Of a stretch of 43,959 nt of DNA, positions 8,094 to 15,175 are shown piece after piece (the stretch's first letter is position 1; each line of letters begins with the position of its first letter). Where the stretch lies: the NCBI GenBank assembly GCA_016937195.1, contig JAFGWK010000185.1:1-43959 (forward strand), read 5' to 3'. Source of the stretch: Paracoccaceae bacterium. Lineage in GTDB: Bacteria > Pseudomonadota > Alphaproteobacteria > Rhodobacterales > Rhodobacteraceae. The notes below the pieces were generated by a model, which was given only the letters and a program-made list of their open reading frames with translations, did not search any database and was not told the origin of the DNA. The position numbers and the translations under genes were made by a program.

Positions 8094-9455
8094 ATGACAG
8101 ATTTCAACTTCAAGCCGTCCCGGCGTGGTTTTTTTGGCCTGGCGGGTGGTGCTGCGGCGCTGGGCGCGTTTGGTCGCTCGGCCAGTGCTCAGACGATGGT
8201 GCAGACCAAGGCGAAGATCGTGATCGTAGGGTCGGGGGCTGCGGGGACGGGGCTCGTTAACCGTCTGGTGCAACGTCTTGAAGACGCGCAGATCACGCTG
8301 ATCGACGGGCGCAAGGATCACTATTATCAACCTGGCTTCACGCTGATCGCCGCGGGTCTGAAACCGGCAGCGTATTCCGTGAGCGGCACGGGTGACTGGC
8401 TGCCCTCGGGCGTGACTTGGGTGCAAGATTACGCCGCCGCGATCGACCCCGAGGCGCAGCGCGTCACCACGCAAGGCGGCGAGGCGGTTGATTACGATTA
8501 TCTGGTGGTGGCCACCGGGCTCAAGCTGGATTGGGACGCGGTCGAGGGGTTCTCGCTTGATCAGGTCGGCGAGAACGGAATTGGCGCGGTTTATGCTGGC
8601 CCGGAATATGCCGCGCGCACTTGGAAGGCGATGGATGCGTTCACTGATACGGGGGGCGTGGCTCTGTTTGGCCGCCCCGCGACCGAGATGAAATGCGCCG
8701 GTGCGCCGTTGAAATATGCCTTCCTGACCGATGATTATCTGCGCCGCAAAGGGACGCGTGAGGCGTCGCAAGTCATCTATGCGGCCAATAATGCGGGGCT
8801 GTTCTCGGTTCCGGTGGTGGATGAAAAGGTCAAGCTGCTGTTTGGCGAGCATGATTTTGATGCGCGCTATAGCCATATCCTGACGGGCATAGATACCGCA
8901 ACGCGCGAGGCCTATTTCCGGGTGCCCGAGAGCAAGCAGATCAATCCTGACAACACCGTCAGCGTGACGCCCGAACGGGTCGAAAAGATTACCTATGATT
9001 TCACCAATGTCATCCCGCCGATGCGCGCGCCTGATGTGGTGCGCGAGTCGGGGCTGGCTTGGGTGGATAAATGGATCGGGCAGGACTGGCTGGAGGTCGA
9101 TCAGCAGACGCTGCGCCATCATCGCTATCCCAATGTCTTTGGTCTTGGCGATATTGCGGGCGTGCCCAAGGGCAAAACCGCGGCTTCGGTGAAATGGCAG
9201 ATCCCGGTGGTCGAGGATCATCTGGTGGCCGCCGTGCAGGGCCGCGAGGGCAGTGCGATTTACAACGGCTATACCTCGTGCCCGCTGATCACCAAAGTCG
9301 GGCGCGCGATGTTGGTGGAGTTTGACTATGAAAACCGTCTGACCCCGTCTTTTCCCGGTGTGATCTCGCCGCTCGAAGAGCTGTGGATCTCGTGGCTGAT
9401 GAAAGAAGTCGCCCTGAAACCAACCTATAACGCCATGCTGCGCGGCAAAGCCTGA
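8094..9455 (+). CDS. Type II sulfide:quinone oxidoreductase-like flavoprotein with Tat signal
   Basis: 453 residues. The N-terminus carries a twin-arginine signal (SRRGFFGLAGG, R10-R11, hydrophobic to about 32, then SAQ). The flavoprotein begins KIVIVGSGAAGTG (41-53, FAD-binding GxGxxG) and continues with the HYYQPGFTLIAAGL motif, DYLVVATGL, MKCAGAP with Cys201, the second FAD segment NVFGLGDIAGVPKGKT (347-361), and YNGYTSCPLIT with Cys396. The two redox cysteines and the terminal amphipathic segment (LMKEVALKPTYNAMLRG) match the mitochondrial SQRDL-like, type II SQR group, which oxidises sulfide to sulfane sulfur and reduces quinone. GGAGG precedes the ATG at 8094; an earlier ATG at 8013 would bury the Tat motif. 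It heads an operon with a small membrane protein and a SLAC1/TehA channel. Tat export would place it on the periplasmic membrane face. Confidence 0.88.
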   Translation: MTDFNFKPSRRGFFGLAGGAAALGAFGRSASAQTMVQTKAKIVIVGSGAAGTGLVNRLVQRLEDAQITLIDGRKDHYYQPGFTLIAAGLKPAAYSVSGTGDWLPSGVTWVQDYAAAIDPEAQRVTTQGGEAVDYDYLVVATGLKLDWDAVEGFSLDQVGENGIGAVYAGPEYAARTWKAMDAFTDTGGVALFGRPATEMKCAGAPLKYAFLTDDYLRRKGTREASQVIYAANNAGLFSVPVVDEKVKLLFGEHDFDARYSHILTGIDTATREAYFRVPESKQINPDNTVSVTPERVEKITYDFTNVIPPMRAPDVVRESGLAWVDKWIGQDWLEVDQQTLRHHRYPNVFGLGDIAGVPKGKTAASVKWQIPVVEDHLVAAVQGREGSAIYNGYTSCPLITKVGRAMLVEFDYENRLTPSFPGVISPLEELWISWLMKEVALKPTYNAMLRGKA

Positions 9456-9465
9456 GGAGGCCATC

Positions 9466-9840
9466 ATGCAACAACTGACCTTGGAAACCCTGATCGCGGT
9501 GTTTGAAGAAATCTTCGGGCGCGTCTTGTTCTGGTCGATGGTGGGCGCGGCGGTGCTGATCACGGCGGGCTATCTGTATGTGCTGATCCGCGACCGGCAT
9601 CTGTCGGCGCGCAAATTCCTGCTCGCGCAGATGTTTATGCCCTTTGGCGCAGTCGCGGCGGTGGTGTTCGTGCAATGGGCGACCCATTCGGGTCTTTCCG
9701 ATATCGGTGGCCCGATTGACTGGATCGTGCTTCTTGGTGTCGCAGGCGCTGGGGCTATCGGAAGCGCAATCCTTGTCTATACTATCCAATCTTTGACCAA
9801 GGGGCGCCAACGCGCGGCCCATATGGAGGGCGCAAAATGA
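9466..9840 (+). CDS. Small membrane protein (DUF5368-like)
   Basis: 124 residues with three hydrophobic segments (about 20-42, 51-70 and 84-106) and a short basic C-terminus. It resembles the small Rhodobacteraceae membrane proteins that I recall under DUF5368, but this name is from memory and not certain. AGGAGG stands seven bases before the ATG. It lies ten bases after the SQR-like gene and overlaps the SLAC1/TehA gene by ATGA, so the three are surely co-transcribed. A role as membrane partner of the flavoprotein or channel is inference. Confidence 0.75.
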   Translation: MQQLTLETLIAVFEEIFGRVLFWSMVGAAVLITAGYLYVLIRDRHLSARKFLLAQMFMPFGAVAAVVFVQWATHSGLSDIGGPIDWIVLLGVAGAGAIGSAILVYTIQSLTKGRQRAAHMEGAK

Positions 9841-10850
9841 GCACGACTGAGATGGCGCCAAACGACGCCCATAACCGGCTCGAACATTTCCCGATCACAT
9901 TTTTTGCCACCACGATGGGGCTGGGCGGGTTCACGCTGGCACTGCGCGCGGCGGCCAAACCGATGGGGCTGGGGCCGCTGCCCTATCAGGTGATGTTTGC
10001 TTTTACCGCAATCGTCTTTGTGCTGATCGCTTTGTTCTATCTCGCCAAGGCGTTGAAATACCCGCATGCCGTGAAAGAAGAGTGGCATCACCCGATCCGA
10101 CTGTCATTCTTTCCGACCATCGCGGTGTCGTTGCTTTTGTTGGCGATCATCGCGACGACCGTGTCACATGCGCTGGCGCTGAGCTTGTGGGTTGTGGGTA
10201 CGGCGCTGCAAGGGGTGCTGACGCTGTCGGTTGTCACCAACTGGATCGGCACGCGCTCGTTCCTGCATGGGCAGCTCAACCCGGCGTGGTTTATCCCGGC
10301 GGTTGGGAATGTGATTGTGCCGGTGGCAGGCGCGCAGCTTGGGTTCACCGAGATCAGCTGGCTGTTCTTCTCGGCGGGCATGATCTTTTGGCTGATCCTG
10401 CTCACGCTGGTGTTCAACCGGCTGGTGTTTCACGACCCGATGCCGGGCAAGTTGCAGCCGACCTTGGTGATTATGGTCGCGCCGCCCGCCGTGGCCTTTA
10501 TCGCATGGCTGCGTTTGACGGGCGAGGCGATCACGCCGGGCGCGGTAATCGGCCACGGGATTGATCCGTTCGCCCATATCCTGCTGTCGCTGGCCTATGT
10601 GTTTGCCGCTCTCGTGGCGGTGCAAATCCCGCGCATCCTGCGCCTGCCGTTCGCCATGAGTTTCTGGGCGCTCAGCTTTCCGCTGGCGGCGCTGACCATC
10701 GCCACTTTCCTGCATGGTGAATACGCGCATTCGATCATGCATCAAAGGCTGGGGATGGCCTTCCTTGTGGCGCTGACGATCCTGATCGTGGGGCTGGTCG
10801 GGCGCACGGTTCTTGGGATTGTGCGTGGCGAGATTTGCGAACCCGAGTGA
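9837..10850 (+). CDS. SLAC1/TehA-family anion channel or C4-dicarboxylate/tellurite transporter
   Basis: 337 residues with about ten transmembrane helices, beginning RLEHFPITFFATTMGLGGFTLAL, which is the characteristic first helix of the TDT/SLAC1-TehA family. Known members are the plant guard-cell anion channel SLAC1, bacterial TehA (tellurite resistance) and fungal sulfite exporter Ssu1. Its position after a sulfide:quinone oxidoreductase-like gene makes export of sulfite or another sulfur anion an attractive role, but this is inference. The start overlaps the upstream stop by four bases (ATGA). A strong terminator follows. Confidence 0.88.
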   Translation: MSTTEMAPNDAHNRLEHFPITFFATTMGLGGFTLALRAAAKPMGLGPLPYQVMFAFTAIVFVLIALFYLAKALKYPHAVKEEWHHPIRLSFFPTIAVSLLLLAIIATTVSHALALSLWVVGTALQGVLTLSVVTNWIGTRSFLHGQLNPAWFIPAVGNVIVPVAGAQLGFTEISWLFFSAGMIFWLILLTLVFNRLVFHDPMPGKLQPTLVIMVAPPAVAFIAWLRLTGEAITPGAVIGHGIDPFAHILLSLAYVFAALVAVQIPRILRLPFAMSFWALSFPLAALTIATFLHGEYAHSIMHQRLGMAFLVALTILIVGLVGRTVLGIVRGEICEPE

Positions 10851-10875
10851 AGCGAGACGACATAACAAAGCAGTT

Positions 10876-10903
10876 AAGGGTGGGCATGTGCCCGCCCTTT
10901 TTT
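10876..10903 (+). terminator. Rho-independent terminator of the SQR/TehA operon
   Basis: The stem AAGGGTGGGC / GCCCGCCCTT (one G-T type pair) with the loop ATGT is followed by a T run. It lies 25 bases after the SLAC1/TehA stop codon. Confidence 0.85.
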
Positions 10904-10951
10904 ATGCGCTAGTGGCGACGTGGTGTTTCTTGAGGGTTGCGCTTGCCCCAT

Positions 10952-10983
10952 AAAAACAGCGCGCGAGGTTGCCCCCGCGCGCC
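10952..10983 (-). terminator. Rho-independent terminator of the cytochrome c peroxidase gene
   Basis: Read on the minus strand, a GC-rich stem (GCGCGCGGGG ... CCTCGCGCGC with small internal mismatches) is followed by TGTTTTT. It lies about 25 bases after the peroxidase stop codon. Confidence 0.75.
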
Positions 10984-11008
10984 GCTATCTCTGCCTTTCA
11001 GCCCCGTC

Positions 11009-12064
11009 TTATTGCTCGGTGAGCATCGTGTAGGGCTTGGGTGTTGCTTTCGTGCGCGCCGGAAGGATCGGGTGCACGATCTCAGGCTGCTCGCCGGTCA
11101 GCGCGCCAAGGAAGGCGGTGATGTCGTCGATCTGCTCGTCGTTGAGATCGGCGCCAAGCTGCGAGTCGGCCATGATTGCCACCGCATCGCGCAATTCCCA
11201 AACCGTACCGGAGTGGAAGTAGGGCGCAGTCAACGCGATGTTGCGCAACGGCCCCGCACGGAAGACATATTCGTCATCGGCGGTTTCGGTCACGGCAAAG
11301 CGGCCATGATCGCCCTCTGGCAGCACGTCTGCACCGGGTTTTTCCACCAGACCGAAGGGGTAGTAGTCTTGGCCGCCCACGTTGATGCCTTGGTGGCAGG
11401 CCGCACAGCCCTCATCCATGAACAGGGCCAGACCGCGCTTTTCCTGATCGGTCATTGCCGCGTCCTGACCCATCAGGAACTTGTCGAAAGACGAGTTCGG
11501 TGTGATCAGCGTGGCTTCAAACGCCTCAATAGCTTTCGCGAAATTGTCAAAGCTGACCGGGTCGGCTTCGCCGGGGAACGAGGTCTTGAATTCGTCAACA
11601 TAAGGCTGCATCGAGTTCAGCGTCGCCAGCAGGTTTTCGGGCGTGTTGTTCATCTCGACGCCGGCTTGCAGCGGGCCTTTGGCCTGCGCGGCAAGGTCGG
11701 GGGCGCGGCCATCCCAGAACTGGGCGACGTTAAACACGGCGTTCAGCATGGTAGGTGCGTTGCGCGGGCCTTTCTGCCAGCCATGACCGATCGAGGTTTC
11801 CAACCCGTCAACGCCACCGATGCCGACATTGTGGCAGGACTGGCACGAGAACAGCCCCGAGCGCGACATGCGCGGATCAAAGAACAGCTTTTTTCCCAAC
11901 TCAATGCGGTCGCGTGACAGCACGTTGCCCTCAAGCATCGGTGCCTGAAGCGGGATCGCCTCGAACATCTCTTTAGCGGCGGCGCGCAACTCCGCGTCGT
12001 CCGCCAAAGCGGGGCTTGCCAGCGCCGTCGTCGCAGCAAGAGCAGTAACAAGTAACTTTTTCAT
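11009..12064 (-). CDS. Di-haem cytochrome c peroxidase
   Basis: 351 residues with a Sec signal peptide (1-21, ending ASPALA). There are two c-type haem sites: C74-Q-S-C77-H78 in the N-terminal peroxidatic domain and C220-A-A-C223-H224 in the electron-accepting domain. ELGKKLFFDPRMSRSG and GWQKGPRNAPTMLNAVFN are family hallmarks. It reduces H2O2 to water in the periplasm with electrons from cytochrome c. ATG at 12064 is preferred because GGAGGA lies eight bases upstream and a signal peptide follows immediately. A perfect FNR-type box is found 64 bases before the start codon, so induction at low oxygen by FnrL is very likely, as known for this gene in Rhodobacter relatives. Confidence 0.95.
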   Translation of the reverse strand: MKKLLVTALAATTALASPALADDAELRAAAKEMFEAIPLQAPMLEGNVLSRDRIELGKKLFFDPRMSRSGLFSCQSCHNVGIGGVDGLETSIGHGWQKGPRNAPTMLNAVFNVAQFWDGRAPDLAAQAKGPLQAGVEMNNTPENLLATLNSMQPYVDEFKTSFPGEADPVSFDNFAKAIEAFEATLITPNSSFDKFLMGQDAAMTDQEKRGLALFMDEGCAACHQGINVGGQDYYPFGLVEKPGADVLPEGDHGRFAVTETADDEYVFRAGPLRNIALTAPYFHSGTVWELRDAVAIMADSQLGADLNDEQIDDITAFLGALTGEQPEIVHPILPARTKATPKPYTMLTEQ

Positions 12065-12090
12065 GGCTGAAGTCCTCCGTAGCTCGGAAA

Positions 12091-12096
12091 AGTATA
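12091..12096 (-). promoter_or_regulatory. -10 element candidate of the cytochrome c peroxidase gene
   Basis: The minus strand reads TATACT, the best -10 match in the region. It places the FNR-box centre about 51 bases from the expected transcript start; a weaker alternative, TAGAAC, about ten bases further upstream, would give the classical -41.5 spacing. The choice cannot be made by eye. Confidence 0.4.
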
Positions 12097-12108
12097 ATCG
12101 TTCTAAAC

Positions 12109-12122
12109 TCACGAAATCGTGA
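12109..12122. promoter_or_regulatory. Inverted repeat TCACGA-AA-TCGTGA before the peroxidase gene
   Basis: A 14-base near-perfect palindrome with six-base arms lies between the FNR box and the start codon, within the probable core promoter. It may be a second operator. No matching regulator is known to me. Confidence 0.45.
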
Positions 12123-12127
12123 ACCTC

Positions 12128-12141
12128 TTGATCCAGATCAA
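12128..12141. promoter_or_regulatory. FNR/FnrL box TTGATCCAGATCAA
   Basis: A perfect match to the consensus TTGAT-N4-ATCAA of FNR-type regulators, upstream of the cytochrome c peroxidase gene (minus strand). It lies on the 5' side of both the peroxidase and agmatinase genes, but the distance favours the peroxidase. FnrL with an intact [4Fe-4S] cluster would activate from here under oxygen limitation. Confidence 0.85.
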
Positions 12142-12257
12142 AAAGAAAGCCGAAGTGACAGCTGTGGGGTGTGGCAGGGTGTCGCTGCGGGACGCGCGGG
12201 GTGCTTGACCTCTTGCGTGCGCGCGATCACATCTGATGGCAGCAAAAGGGGATCGTC

Positions 12258-13229
12258 ATGGCGCTTGAAGATGCGAAGACACAGATTGATCAGGCTTTCA
12301 CGCGCGCCGAGCTGCGTGGCCTGAGTTTTGAGAACGCTTTTGGCGGGGCGACCAGTTTCCTGCGCCGCCGCTACAGCAAGGATCTGAGCGGCGCGCAGAT
12401 TGCGATCACGGGCATTCCCTTTGATCAGGCGGTGACCAACCGTCCCGGCACGCGGTTTGGTCCGCGCGCGATCCGAGAGGCAAGCACTTTGCAGGCGTTC
12501 GATGCGCCCTACGGCTGGGGCTATGATCCGCTGAGCGAGCTTGCGATCGTCGATTACGGCGATATGGCGTTTGATTACGCCAATGTGGCCGAGGTGCCCG
12601 CCCGGATCGAGGCGCATCTGGCGGGCATCGTGAATGCCGGAGTGATGCCGATCACGCTGGGGGGCGATCATTTCATCACTCTGCCGATCCTGCGCGCGGT
12701 GGCCGCAAAACATGGCCCCGTGGCACTGATCCAGATCGACGCGCATTCCGACACTTGGGCGGATGACGATATGAACCGGATTGATCACGGCACGTTCCTG
12801 TATAAGGCGATCAAGCAGGGCATTGTGGCGCCTCAAACCACTGTCTCGGTGGGTATTCGCACCGACAATCCCGATACGCTGGGTGTGTCGATTCTTGATG
12901 CGCCCTCGGTGCATCAAGACGGGATCGACGCGACGCTGGCGCGCATCCGCGATGTGGTGGGGGATCGCCCGACCTATGTCACCTTCGATATCGACGCTCT
13001 TGATCCGGCCTTCGCGCCCGGCACCGGCACGCCCGTCTGGGGTGGTCTGGCAAGCTGGCAGGCGGCAGCGCTGTTGCGCGGGCTTAAGGGGATCAACATG
13101 GTCGGCGGCGATGTCGTCGAGGTCTCGCCCCCCTATGATCCGACAGGCGTGACAGCGATTGCAGGCGCGCATGTCGCAACCGAGTTGCTGGCGCTGGCGG
13201 GCTGGGGGCTGCGCAAGGAGGGCCTATGA
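12258..13229 (+). CDS. speB: Agmatinase (ureohydrolase family)
   Basis: 323 residues of the arginase/agmatinase fold. The binuclear manganese ligands are all visible: GGDHF (H138), DAHSD (D161, H163, D165) and TFDIDALDPAFAPGTGTP (D244, D246). NRPGTRFGPRAIREAS and GGDVVEVSPPYD are typical agmatinase segments. It hydrolyses agmatine to putrescine and urea in the cytoplasm, although related guanidino-acid hydrolases share these motifs and the substrate is not certain from sequence. AAAGGGG precedes the ATG. Its last four bases overlap the following DUF1499 gene (ATGA), so both are translated from one transcript. Confidence 0.88.
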   Translation: MALEDAKTQIDQAFTRAELRGLSFENAFGGATSFLRRRYSKDLSGAQIAITGIPFDQAVTNRPGTRFGPRAIREASTLQAFDAPYGWGYDPLSELAIVDYGDMAFDYANVAEVPARIEAHLAGIVNAGVMPITLGGDHFITLPILRAVAAKHGPVALIQIDAHSDTWADDDMNRIDHGTFLYKAIKQGIVAPQTTVSVGIRTDNPDTLGVSILDAPSVHQDGIDATLARIRDVVGDRPTYVTFDIDALDPAFAPGTGTPVWGGLASWQAAALLRGLKGINMVGGDVVEVSPPYDPTGVTAIAGAHVATELLALAGWGLRKEGL

Positions 13230-13651
13230 AGGTGTTGATCTGGAGCGTTGCCATTGTCGTCGTGCTGATCGCAGCGGGCGATGCCTATGTGCGTCTGGCC
13301 CCGATTGACCCTGCGCGTTTCGCAGTGAACGGGCTGGCCAAGCCGCCCGGAGACTACCCCGAAACCGGCGGCTTTCAGGGCGCGCGTACGCCTGGCGATC
13401 CGGCCGCTGCGATGGATGCGCTGGACCGCATCATTCGTGCCACCGCCCGCACCCGTCAGGTGGCGGGTAGCGTCGGGGCAGGCCATGCCAGCTATGTCAC
13501 CCGCTCGTCGCTTTGGGGGTTTCCCGATGTCACCAATGTCTGGATTTCAGGAGATACGCTGCAAATTCGCGGCCATCTGGTGTTTGGCAAATCCGATCTT
13601 GGCGTGAACGCCAAGCGCATCAAAGGCTGGTTGGACGAGGCGGGGCTTTAG
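13226..13651 (+). CDS. DUF1499-family membrane-anchored protein
   Basis: 141 residues with one N-terminal hydrophobic segment (about 2-20) serving as anchor or signal, then a globular part with ARTPGDPAAAMDALDRIIRATARTRQVAGS and SSLWGFPDVTNVWI, the pattern of DUF1499 proteins, and a C-terminal FGKSDLGVNAKRIKGWLDEAG. Function is unknown; the soluble part should face the periplasm. It is translationally coupled to agmatinase by a four-base overlap. Confidence 0.8.
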   Translation: MKVLIWSVAIVVVLIAAGDAYVRLAPIDPARFAVNGLAKPPGDYPETGGFQGARTPGDPAAAMDALDRIIRATARTRQVAGSVGAGHASYVTRSSLWGFPDVTNVWISGDTLQIRGHLVFGKSDLGVNAKRIKGWLDEAGL

Positions 13652-13762
13652 GGCGGCAGGCATTCCTGCCACAGCGGGCCACTCCCGCAGCGTGACGCCT
13701 TGTGTGAAGGCGAGCGGCTTCTTATCTGCGCATCATGCGAGCAGGGGATAGCGGGAGCCAGC

Positions 13763-14809
13763 ATGAGTAGCGCGATGCGATATTTCACATGGGCCTTTGT
13801 GGTGACCATTGCGGGGCTCATTGGGGCATTTGTGCTGGGCTATTATCACTCTGGCAGTTGGGGCGGGGCTGTGTCTTTCCTGCTGATCGCGGCGGTGCTG
13901 GCGGTGCTGGAAATTTCGCTGAGTTTCGACAATGCCATCGTGAATGCCAATAAGCTCAAGACCATGAGCCCGATCTGGCAAAAGCGGTTCCTGACATGGG
14001 GCATTCTGATCGCGGTGTTCGGGATGCGCATCTTGTTTCCACTGCTGATCGTGGTGATCGCGGCTGGAATCGGGCCGTGGCAGGCGATTCAGCTCGCTGC
14101 GCAACATCCCGCCGAATATGCCCGCATCATCGACGGCGCGCATCTGTCGATTGCCGGGTTTGGCGGCGCGTTCCTGATGATGGTCGCGCTGAATTATTTC
14201 ATCGACGAGGGTAAGGATATTCATTGGATTCATACGCTTGAATGCCGAATGCGGGCCTGTGCCTCGGTGCGTGGGTTGGAAATCGGCTTTGTGCTTTTGG
14301 TGATCCTTGGATTTACCTGGTGGCTTCCTGAGGGGCGCGAGGGTGACTTTTTGTTTGCCTCGGTTGCGGGACTGGCGACGTTTCTGGCCGTTGAGGTGCT
14401 GGGGCAGGTGCTTGATCGCGCAAGCCTTGCGAGTGAAGCCGCGCGCGCCGGTCTGGGCGGGTTTCTCTATCTCGAAGTGCTCGATGCCTCGTTCAGTTTT
14501 GACGGTGTGATCGGGGCCTTTGCGCTGACGCAAAACCTGTTCCTGATTGCCATCGGTCTGGGCGTGGGGGCGATGTATGTGCGCTCAATGACGCTGATGC
14601 TGGTGGAGCGCAACACGCTGTCGGAATTCCGCTATCTCGAACATGGCGCGTTCTGGTCGATCCTGATCCTGTCGATTGTGATGTTTGCTCAGACCCTGAT
14701 GCATGTGCCCGAGGCGATCACCGGGCTGGTGGGCGCGGGGCTGATCGGGTTCGCGCTGTTTTCCTCGATCCGCTTTAATCGGCGCGCACGGATCGTTCAC
14801 GAGAGTTGA
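13763..14809 (+). CDS. DUF475 integral membrane protein (TerC-like)
   Basis: 348 residues with about nine hydrophobic helices. The conserved acidic membrane motifs LEISLSFDNAIVNA (near residue 52) and LEVLDASFSFDGVIGAF (near 240) are the paired signatures of the DUF475/TerC superfamily. Related proteins are linked to tellurite resistance and metal-ion handling (TerC, Alx/MeeF manganese exporters), so metal export is a reasonable guess. The start at 13763 has GGGAG upstream; an in-frame start at 13700 would add an implausible Cys-rich hydrophilic stretch. The B12 riboswitch starts shortly after its stop codon. Confidence 0.85.
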   Translation: MSSAMRYFTWAFVVTIAGLIGAFVLGYYHSGSWGGAVSFLLIAAVLAVLEISLSFDNAIVNANKLKTMSPIWQKRFLTWGILIAVFGMRILFPLLIVVIAAGIGPWQAIQLAAQHPAEYARIIDGAHLSIAGFGGAFLMMVALNYFIDEGKDIHWIHTLECRMRACASVRGLEIGFVLLVILGFTWWLPEGREGDFLFASVAGLATFLAVEVLGQVLDRASLASEAARAGLGGFLYLEVLDASFSFDGVIGAFALTQNLFLIAIGLGVGAMYVRSMTLMLVERNTLSEFRYLEHGAFWSILILSIVMFAQTLMHVPEAITGLVGAGLIGFALFSSIRFNRRARIVHES

Positions 14810-14845
14810 AATTTCCTTGACAGAGGCGCGGTGAGCGGGCATCCC

Positions 14846-15025
14846 GACCCCACTTCGGTTCCGCGCAAGCGGATCAAAAGGGAACCCGGTGCGGCGCGCG
14901 TTGTGCTTAATCCGGGGCTGCCCCCGCAACTGTGAGCGGTGAGTGACGGCTGACTTAGCCACTGGGTCGATGATCCGGGAAGGCCAGCCCAAGCTGCGAC
15001 CCGCAAGCCAGGAGACCTGCCGAGG
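14846..15025 (+). promoter_or_regulatory. Cobalamin (B12) riboswitch
   Basis: The conserved elements appear in order: AAAAGGGAACCCGGTGC (14876-14892), CCGGGGCTGCCCCCGCAACTG (about 14912-14932), GCCACTGG (14958-14965), GGGAAGGC (14977-14984) and the canonical B12 box AGCCAGGAGACCTGCC (15006-15021). It leads into btuB with about 150 bases between aptamer and start codon, in which GC-rich inverted repeats may form the expression platform. In B12-replete cells it should shut off the uptake operon. It accounts for most of the 366-base gap between the DUF475 gene and btuB. Confidence 0.96.
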
Positions 15026-15175
15026 CGCTCATCCTTTCTTCCTGCGCGGGGCGTGCGGGAGAGGCGGTATTCCGCTCGTGGTGACAGTTTCACCGTCGGC
15101 GGAAATACATCATTTCCAATGGCTTACAATATGAACTTCCCGCAGCCCAACTGCTGCGTCTCGAAGGATTTGGAT

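Noticed and set aside
8064-9563. 499-residue open frame antisense to the SQR-like gene
   Set aside because: The sense strand encodes a full flavoprotein with FAD and cysteine motifs. The antisense product is rich in Arg/His/Gln without any domain, typical of GC-rich antisense frames.
10164-10868. 234-residue minus-strand frame over the SLAC1/TehA gene
   Set aside because: His/Arg/Gln-rich shadow; the plus strand encodes a ten-helix channel with coupled start.
12138-13172. 344-residue minus-strand frame over agmatinase
   Set aside because: Agmatinase metal motifs are unambiguous on the plus strand.
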